Both the position numbers and the translations under genes were made by a program. 64,000 bases of DNA, from assembly GCF_003255815.1 (NCBI RefSeq), contig NC_037681.1:59950537-60014536 (forward strand). Reading direction: 5' to 3'. The notes beneath the pieces are model-generated. The model saw nothing but the letters and a program-made list of their open reading frames with translations. It was not told the origin of the DNA and ran no database searches. Each line of letters begins with the position of its first letter. Position 1 is the first letter of the stretch. This stretch comes from Theropithecus gelada. Its lineage: Eukaryota; Chordata; Mammalia; Primates; Cercopithecidae. Below are positions 55,661 through 64,000 of the stretch, in pieces.

Positions 55661-56784
55661 GATCAAGTGTAGTAAGTTACGATTTTATTTAGGGTCCCCA
55701 GTAAAAAGGCTTCTTAAAAAGGTTATCAGAATTATAACCTGTTCCTGCTGTGCAATCAGCTCAACCCCATCACAACTCTGCCCAGCAGGAGCTAATGCTA
55801 CACTATCAAGTGAACATGCTTATGGCCTGCAAAGGGGTTAATTAACAATAAGGAGTTTTAGCAGAAGCCTCCATTTGCACAAATGTTGGCTGTCCTTTGA
55901 TGGGCACAGTGGGTGAGGATCCCAGCCACCCGCACCAGTCCTGTAACCTTGTTGTTCACAAGGTCTCAGCTGTGGCAAGCCTGCAGGCACCAACGTCAAG
56001 TTTTCAGCATGAACTGGAGCTTCATGGGGGCTTTCTCATCAGAGCCTTTGCCTATTGCCTTAGGGGAGAAGCACTGCAATCATTAGTTTCACGTTCCTTA
56101 AATCAGAGAAATGATCTGGCTTTTGGAAACAATCTGATAGCACTTTCTGGAAATTGGGGATGGTAGACACACCGTGAGAGCACCAGGCAGCTCTTTCATT
56201 TCTTGCTTGGCATTGACTCACTCCCCTCACTGCATTCCCTGCACTAACCAGAAAGCACAAATTCTTGGCTTAGCATAGATGAGATTGCACAGATCTGGGG
56301 CACCCTTGAGGTCTGCCTTTTTCTCTGGTCACACACTCCCCAGTCACCAGGGAACCCACTTAATCATCTTTGAAATAAACCTCATTTGCAGGTGTAAGGT
56401 GGCCCATGACCTATGATAGGGAAGGTAAATTTGCCTCAATACATGTGCTAGCTCTGACTGTGAGTGGAAGCCTGAGAAAGCTGTGTGGGAAAGGACTTTG
56501 AAGCCTCATCTGGGCATGATAGGGAAGAGTGCTGTAATTGATTAGTGGTATCTGCCATGAGCATGGAAGGGAGGATTGGGACAACATACAACACATTTGC
56601 CATCCCTATCCTAGGATTTAACTCCATCTTCCAGCAGAAGATTACTAAGGCAGTTTTGCCTGAGATATTTAGTAATTATCTTAATTTCAAGGCTGTCTGG
56701 TGATATCTCATGTTTGTTATCCTTACTTATATCACTAAGATTTTGGCACTTGTGTGTTCCCTGACTAATGATAAGAAAAGAAAG
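55661..56784. other. Single-copy DNA, no gene seen
   Basis: No named repeat. An 89-codon frame at 55897-56166 has no recognisable domain. Confidence 0.5.
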
Positions 56785-56990
56785 TGAGATAAATGAATAT
56801 TTATTAAGCACCTACTAATTGTCAGTTATTCTTTTAGGAGCTTTAAAAATGTATCTCATCAAATATTCAAAATAAACCTATAAAATCAGAATACTACTCC
56901 TCTTTTTAAAAAAGAAATGAAGGCTCAGAGAAGTAAAATATTTGCTTAAACCATAATAGAAAATTTCAAATCCAAGGATAATACTCATTC
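56785..56990 (-). repeat. MIR
   Basis: 'gaatatttattaagcaccta', 'ctaattgtcagttattcttt', 'gtatctcatcaaatattcaa' and 'aaatgaaggctcagagaagt' in minus-strand MIR order. Confidence 0.85.
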
Positions 56991-57002
56991 TGATATACTT
57001 GG

Positions 57003-57172
57003 GCAGTGGGTCTCAATCTTGGGAAGATTAAAAAAAATTTTAAAGTACAGATGACTGCATCTCATCATAGATAATTACATCAGAATCTCCAGGAAAGGGA
57101 AGCTTAGGCATAAGAATGATGTTAAAAATTCCCCAGTTGATTCTTACCTGCAGCCAGGTGCAAGAACCACAC
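57003..57172 (+). mobile_element. MER5-type MITE
   Basis: 'gcagtgggtctcaatcttgg', 'ttacatcagaatctccagga' and 'attccccagttgattcttac', 'gcaagaaccacac' follow MER5A/B in plus orientation. Confidence 0.7.
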
Positions 57173-57189
57173 ACCAAGGGGGTAGGGAG

Positions 57190-57420
57190 CAAGATAAATC
57201 ACCTTTATAGAATGTCTACTCTGAGGCTAGTTTTTCTTTTCCCCCTATATTCTATCTAATTTAATTTTTACACAATTCCTTAAAGCTTCATTTTACCTAT
57301 GAGGGAAAGTTGAGGCTCAGAAAACCTCAGTACATTTCTGAAGATCATGCAGTAAAACTGGAATTTGAATGCAAATCTGTTTGGTTTCAAAGCACTTGCT
57401 CTTTCCATGTCTCCATGCTT
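57190..57420 (-). repeat. MIR
   Basis: 'cctttatagaatgtctactc', 'attctatctaatttaatttt', 'tgagggaaagttgaggctca' and 'aatttgaatgcaaatctgtt' match minus-strand MIR. Confidence 0.8.
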
Positions 57421-58018
57421 CTTCCATTAGGTTTCTGAACCCAGGCTCCATCCTTAACCTTAGTGTTGAGCAGTTCTGGATTCCACCTGGCTTCCAGATC
57501 TGACCCCAACCCGTCATTCTAGCTTGGGCTGGAAGCATCATCTGTAGTCTCAGTATTTAGTTTCGTGGGAGAAAAAAATGTAACAAGTGCTTGTTTAAGC
57601 TACTACCATTTATGCTGTGGAATTTGGGCAGCTCAGCATGAGGCTGTTTCTAGAGCTAGGGGTCCTGAACAAACGGTGTGACCTTGCCTCTGAAGGATGT
57701 TTGTGTTTAGACCACAGGAGTTTGGAGTTTTTTCTTTGGTCCCCAGGCAGTTCAAAGCAGTACAAAGGAGTTGTGGGGTCCAGAGTTCCCGATCCTGTGG
57801 GTTGTGGGCACCTGTGTTCCTGCTTTGGCCATCATGGTACCACACTGACTTTAGCTCCTGTGGTCAGAATCATGGTTGTCCATGAGATAACTAAGCAAAC
57901 TAACAGAACCTCAGAGTTGGAATGGATCACCAACTCAATCTAGTTGCAACCCCTGCCTAGGGCAAAAATGCCCACTCTAGCATCATTGTCAGAAAGGGAA
58001 TTCAAACTCTGTTTAAAT
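57421..58018. other. Single-copy DNA, no gene called
   Basis: A 108-codon plus frame (57617-57943) overlaps a minus frame; neither shows a domain. Confidence 0.5.
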
Positions 58019-58028
58019 GCTTCCCAGG

Positions 58029-58325
<297 letters not shown>

Positions 58326-61009
58326 TTAATTGGCACATTGCTGGGCAGCCCTTGCAGCACAGAAGCTGATTTAAAATTGAGCTTATATATTGCTCCCTAT
58401 AATTTTCAAGTTCCTTGGTTGGTTGATTTTCCTCAGTCTTATCAAAGACTGGTTTCTACAAGGCTGATCCATCAACCAAGTCATTTATGCAAGTCAGAGA
58501 GGCCTAAGCAAGGCTAGTTTCAGGCAAAATTATTAACAAGGTCTCCAGTGGACTTTATTTTCAGTACCCTTAACCATGCTACTTTCCTTTAGGGACAGCT
58601 GCTTCTCACTCCCTCCAGCAAATCTTGCTGTCAGAAAAAGTTTGGAAACTCAGCCACTATCAGCTATAAATGACTGATAAAGTGTGATTACCCGCCTCCA
58701 AGAGCAATTACACTTTATTAAGGAGGAGACCTTGAAAGGTTTAGCATAAAGGAACAAATTTGAAATGAATTGTAGTCATCAGGCAATTTGAGGGAGGGTA
58801 GGGAGGGGTAAGGTAACATAACTTCCCAATGCTTCTTACATCACCTCATGTAGAGACATCTGACACACCTCATGTGGGGACATCTGGTCACATGTCCCCA
58901 CCTTGGGGCCGCTGCCTGGTCGGAGGCTGCTTCTGTCCTAACTGAACACTGGTGGTCTCATGCAAAGTTGGAGCGGAGCCTAAGGAGGTTAGATCGCTGA
59001 GTTATATGAGGTCTAAGTGCAATAGAAAATGGCTTGTTTGCTAAAATTAAAGCCCTGTAGGATTTGAATGGCCACCCTGGGTTTGACTGATAATCTGTTT
59101 TAATTTTCTTCTCAAAGATGACACCTCCAACAGTGCAGTCTCCACTAGGCTGTTCCCGCTGCCAAAACAGGAGTCCGTGATCATTGGAGGGAAGTTTTCC
59201 TCAGAACAAACAGCTATGTTTGTTAATGCAGGGCATAGACATTCCTTGAAAGGCTTTTTCTTCAAAACAGACAAGGTCCCAGCCCGCCTTCCTTTAAGAG
59301 ATGAAAATATCTCAGCCTGCGGTGGTTGAGGGCGCCGCAGAAACCAAACTTCTCAGCCCTGAGGTGCAGGGATGGCGTGTGTGTTTTATATATTATTTAC
59401 TGAGAAACCTGTCCAAACACTGCATTTTAGGAACTGCTAAGAAACACTGATGAAAATGTGAGCACTGGAGGCACAAAAGAACCTTTGAAACTAGGACACA
59501 CTTTCCTCAGAGCCTACCTGGACTCTGTGAGTGAGGCAGTTTGCATGCACCACCCTATCCTCATCCCGAATCAATTTTTCAGCTTGGTTTAGACTCTGGG
59601 AAGCAGTGAAATTGGGGCTTTCAAATGAGCCTCTCAGTCCAGATGTGTCCATAATAGAAACCACTGGGCAGTAGGGCGTAATTAACAATCTCTCCTTCAC
59701 TGAGACCACAGAATGGCATTAATTTTGCCAGCTAGGCTTGATGTGAATTGGCTAGAATGTCTGAGTAGATTTCCAGCTGCTGCTCATGTAGCTCTGGCTT
59801 CCAGCAGTATTTGCATTCCAAATAAAACGAGGCCTGAAATAGATGTGTGATACATGTTCAAAGCTATTTTTAATCAATGATCACTTGGTTAGCTGTGAAA
59901 GATTATCAGCAGGTCACAATCCATTTTGAATTTTGCTGTGTCCTGCAGAACTGATCTAAACACGCAGTGACTTCAGCTTCCATTGCAATCCTTGTGCTTT
60001 GTCAGCTCTTTGGGTGAGGGGTAGAAGGGGAGTTAGGTGGGCTGTGGCAGCACAGATGTGCCACAGTGATAAGTACTGGAGCTGGAGGGCCATTTACTCA
60101 GGGTAAGGCTGTGTTTAAGTTGGCCCTGCTCCCCCAGAGAAACCTTGTGGTGCAATCGTAAGAATGAAAACTCTGTCCCCTGAGTGTCCCTCTGAAATTC
60201 ACCAAGTTACTGTCCTGCAAGCCAGAGAAATGTTTGTTTCTTGTTTGCTAACCCCTGTCTAGCTGTAGGGAAGCTGTGGGCAGTGTACATTTCTTTATAG
60301 ACAGTGTCTTACTGGAAGCTTGAGATTTCTGCAGGGACTGTTGCCAATATCATTCCCTAGTTGTATGTGTGTGTGTTTTTAAATAATAGCCCCTTACATT
60401 TACTTAGCACACTTACTATTTGCAAGCAAATCTATAATCTCATTTGCAAAAGGCATTTACATAGTATGAATACTTAAATACTTACAACTGCATATTAATT
60501 TTGTTTAACAGAATATGCTAATATTATTTTCCTGTCCCTTATTTCTCCCTTTTCTTTTCTATAATGTGTTTTTGTTTTTGATCCAGGTTTTCTGATATAC
60601 TTTTGTGCATGCATTGCCAACTCTATTTCAGTTGCACTAAAGAGTCTTGATCCCCAGAACCGTTAGCTTTAAGGCTTTATCTTTCTATTTAAAAAATAAT
60701 AAACCGCTGTCTTTTGCCCATAATATTAATTTTGCCATCCTTTTTAATCCTTCCCAAATATTAATGTTTAGTTTCCAAAAGCTTTCTGCCGTGATTTATT
60801 TACAGCTTAGATGTGGCTTTGTCTTTTCTCAAAAAAGTTCTCGTAAGCATTCTTTTCTGTGCTTAAATTTTGTGAGGGTCGATCTGTCTCTTCTGTCAAG
60901 AATACTTGATTGCTATGTAAATGAAAGAAGAAGGTAGGAGCCTGAGGTGAACATGGATCTCAGATACACTGTAAACAAAACGAAACAAAAACCACAGGTT
61001 GGGCAACCA

Positions 61010-61115
61010 ACTGTCTCAGTTGCTTGGGACTGTCCTGGTTTTAGTACTGAAAATCCCATATCTTGGGAAACCTCAGTGTCAAACAAACTGGCGTGGTTGA
61101 TTACCCTAGCTCTTG
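61010..61115 (+). repeat. Second copy of the short inverted-end repeat
   Basis: 'caaccaactgtctcagttgc', 'ttgggactgtcctggtttta', 'gtactgaaaatcccatatct', 'tgggaaacctcagtgtcaaa' matches 27914-28025 block for block, ending 'gtggttgattaccct'. Confidence 0.6.
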
Positions 61116-61142
61116 GGGTGACCTCCATTGGGGTGACCTCCA
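61113..61142 (+). repeat. 15-bp tandem repeat, two copies
   Basis: 'ttggggtgacctcca' at 61113-61127 and 61128-61142, identical. Confidence 0.95.
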
Positions 61143-61533
61143 CAAGAAAGAGAGAAGATGCAACTGACCAAGAGGCGTAGATGAGATGCCTCCACTTTCT
61201 CTGGTTAAATCCTAAGGTGATTAAAGAGCATCTACTACCTCCCTGGTTTATGCAGGGGCTAGTTTGCTATCTACTCTGCCATTGTTTTTTTCTAACCTCA
61301 CCTCTCCTTTTATTTTATTTTCTTCACAATTTATCCGTATCATTTAGAAATCCTGCCTCTGTATTTTGACCACAGCAGCCAGAACAGATCCCTAGAGGTA
61401 AACATAGGAGAGTTGAGTAAGACATTTCAATTCAGGGTAGAGGGAGCTGGAGACGGGGAACTGGGGAGCGGGTAGGGGTAATGCATACACTGAATACATG
61501 AAACCTCCGATCTATGCTTGTTTTAATCAATAA

Positions 61534-62110
<577 letters not shown>

Positions 62111-62344
62111 CATTGTGAGATTTGTGAGAGATAAATGAGTCTGGAGAGGAAAGTTACATGTCTCTATGTGAATGTTTCTTTACAAAAATTACAGATGTAT
62201 GGTATAGATCTTTTCTAGAAGCCTATTGTTTTTATAATAAAAGTGGTTAAAGCAAATTTGAAAAGTATGGAAAAGTATAAAAACAAAAATATAAGGCAGC
62301 TAGATTTCAAAACCAAGTGGCATTCCCTGTGCAGTTTATATAAT
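62111..62344. other. Single-copy DNA, no gene seen
   Basis: AT-rich, no recognised element. Confidence 0.45.
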
Positions 62345-62590
62345 AACAACCGCCACAACAGTGAACTTTGATTTAGTGCTGGCTCTCGGCCAGGCACTAT
62401 TCTAGAGGCTTTGTATTTAATAACCCATTTAGTCCTCAGGCAACCTCATGAGGCAGGTGGTCTCATGTTTCCTATGTTACGGATGAAGAAACTGAGGCAC
62501 ATAAAGGATTGGTTTCTTTTCCAAACACACGACTGCTAAGGGGATCAATAGTGATTCAAACCCAGATAACTGGACACTACTTCCCATATC
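62345..62590 (-). repeat. MIR
   Basis: 'tgctggctctcggccaggca', 'ctattctagaggctttgtat', 'aacccatttagtcctcaggc', 'cggatgaagaaactgaggca' and 'gtgattcaaacccagataac' give a nearly full minus-strand MIR. Confidence 0.9.
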
Positions 62591-62904
62591 TTGTAATAAT
62601 ATACTATTGTATTAGACTTTCAAAACCTACTTTGGGTACAACATTTTCTGTACTAATATTTGGCACTGAAATACTCACAGGTTTAGATGGAAGATGACAT
62701 GCAAAATATTAGGGGTGTTTGGTATTAACTTATAAAATATAGAAATTCTTCTTCAGATTTCTCATCAATGAAAATGATTATATTGTTCTATATGTCTCTA
62801 TCTTTGGGGAAAGGATAAACTTCTAGTTATTAATTTTCCCAGTCCCATGGGCAGTTTAGGAACTGGTAACAAATGCCAGCATAGAACAAGAACAACTATT
62901 GTTT
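62591..62904. other. Single-copy DNA, no gene seen
   Basis: About 310 bases without recognised repeat or coding signal. Confidence 0.45.
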
Positions 62905-64000
62905 TTAAGTTTTTATTTTGAAATAAGCTTAGACTTACAGAGGTGTAACAAAAACAATACTGAGAGTTTACATATACCTTTCATCCAACTTCCCTAATGT
63001 CAACATCTTACATAACCGTGATACAACTATCAAAACTCAAAAATTGACATTGATACAGTACTATGAACTAAACTGCAGACTTTATTCAAATTTTTTGTTT
63101 TCCCACTAATGTCCTTTTCCTGGTGTAAAGTCTATTGTCTTTGTCTGTTTGTGCTGCTAGAATAAAATAGCTGAGACTAGGTCACTTATAAACAACAGAA
63201 ATTTATTTCTCACACTTCTGGAAGCTGGGAAGTCCAATATCAAGGTGCCGGCAGGTTCCATGTCTGGTGAGGGCCTGCTTCTCATTGATGGCGACATCTA
63301 GGTGTCCTCACATGGCAGAAGGAACAGAAAGGGCGAAAAGAGACTAAGCTTGTGTTCTTACATGGTGGAATAGTGGAAGAGGGTGAACCCACTCCCTGAA
63401 ACCCTTATATAAGGGCCCTAATCCCATTCATGAGCACTCCATTTCTGTCAATTACCTCTTAAAGTCCTCACCTCTTAATACGATCACATTGGCCATTCAA
63501 TTTCAACATATGAATTCTGGGGGACACATTCAGACCATCGTACCTATCCAGGATCTCTCACTGCACTTAGTTTTCTCCGAATGTGTGATGGCTCCTCAGC
63601 CTTTCCTGGACTTCCAGGATCTTGATAATTTTTGAACAGTCTTATCAGGTATTTTATAGAATATCCCTCAATTTGGATTTACCTGATGTTTTCTCACGGT
63701 AAGATTGAGATTTTGCACTTAGGGGAGAAATACTGCAGGGGTTATGTACCCTTCTCAATACATGGTATCAGTGGCTACATGATTCAACATATTTCATCAC
63801 TGGTGATGTTAGCCTTGACCACTCAGTTAAGGTGGCATCTGCTATGCTTCTCCATTGTATAGTAACATTTTTTTTCTTTTATAAATAGTAAGTAATTTGT
63901 GGACAATATTTTGGGACTATGCAAATATTCTGTTCCTCTTCAAACTTTCACCCACTAATTTTAGCATTTATCAGTAGAACTTGCCTGCAGCAGTTATTAC
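62905..64000 (-). mobile_element. Old L1 (L1ME/HAL1 grade) 3' region, split by a MaLR LTR
   Basis: 'gaaataagcttagacttaca', 'ctttcatccaacttccctaa', then after the LTR 'tccaggatctctcactgcac', 'gaatatccctcaatttggat', 'cactggtgatgttagccttg' and 'ctttcacccactaattttag'. It is the same family segment as 53650-54500 and runs off the end of the window. Confidence 0.8.
63136..63542 (-). mobile_element. MaLR LTR (MST/MLT1 type), solitary, inside L1
   Basis: 407 bp: 'tgtctttgtctgtttgtgct', 'acagaaatttatttctcaca', 'cttctggaagctgggaagtc', 'cacctcttaatacgatcaca' and 'gacacattcagaccatcgta' are the antisense MaLR LTR from end to start. Flanks 'tctat' (63131-63135) and 'cctat' (63543-63547) are a likely 5-bp duplication. 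Confidence 0.9.

Overview
This is primate genomic DNA with no protein-coding exon, RNA gene or prokaryote-type system that I can support. It is low in CpG and packed with 29 Alu copies, several L1 fragments, older MIR and L2 copies, MER5/MER2/MER30-type DNA transposons and solitary LTRs. One young AluY (34890-35188) carries a block of variants I know from Old World monkey AluY lineages (for example 'cctcgcccggctagtttttt' and 'aggcttgagccaccgcg'), so the source is most likely an Old World monkey such as macaque, baboon or vervet rather than human. A run of exactly 100 N (55505-55604) is a conventional unknown-size assembly gap.

Layout. 1-9844: single-copy DNA with scattered Alus, L1M fragments, a MER5 cluster and a probable ERVL-type LTR. 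9845-22885: a dense 13-kb retroelement block on the minus strand, made of an L1 3' half, a decayed ERVL/MaLR-like internal region with a MER30-like transposon and Alus inside it, an unassigned old repeat, and a long L1 that keeps its 5' UTR and contains four Alus. 22886-30305: mostly single-copy DNA with MIRs, a MaLR LTR and an L2. 30306-31312: a MER2 transposon split by a complete solitary LTR. 31857-35800: an Alu cluster and an L1 that records three successive insertions. 35801-52640: single-copy DNA with about 10 Alus (including a head-to-head pair), MIRs, L2 and MER5 copies. 52640-64000: two copies of the same old L1 3' region, the N gap with odd homopolymer flanks, and a repeat-poor block (58303-61564).

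No open frame above about 160 codons exists and the longer ones overlap repeats or look random, so the window is best read as intronic or intergenic. Nine of eleven L1 pieces lie on the minus strand; since L1s in introns tend to sit antisense to the host gene, a plus-strand transcription unit is a weak inference. The points worth a second look are layered insertions with readable target-site duplications, an orphan 67-bp insertion inside an L1, the ~60-bp monomer array in an L1 5' UTR, the inverted Alu pair, and the suspect assembly at the gap. I found nothing that looks like an undescribed biological system.
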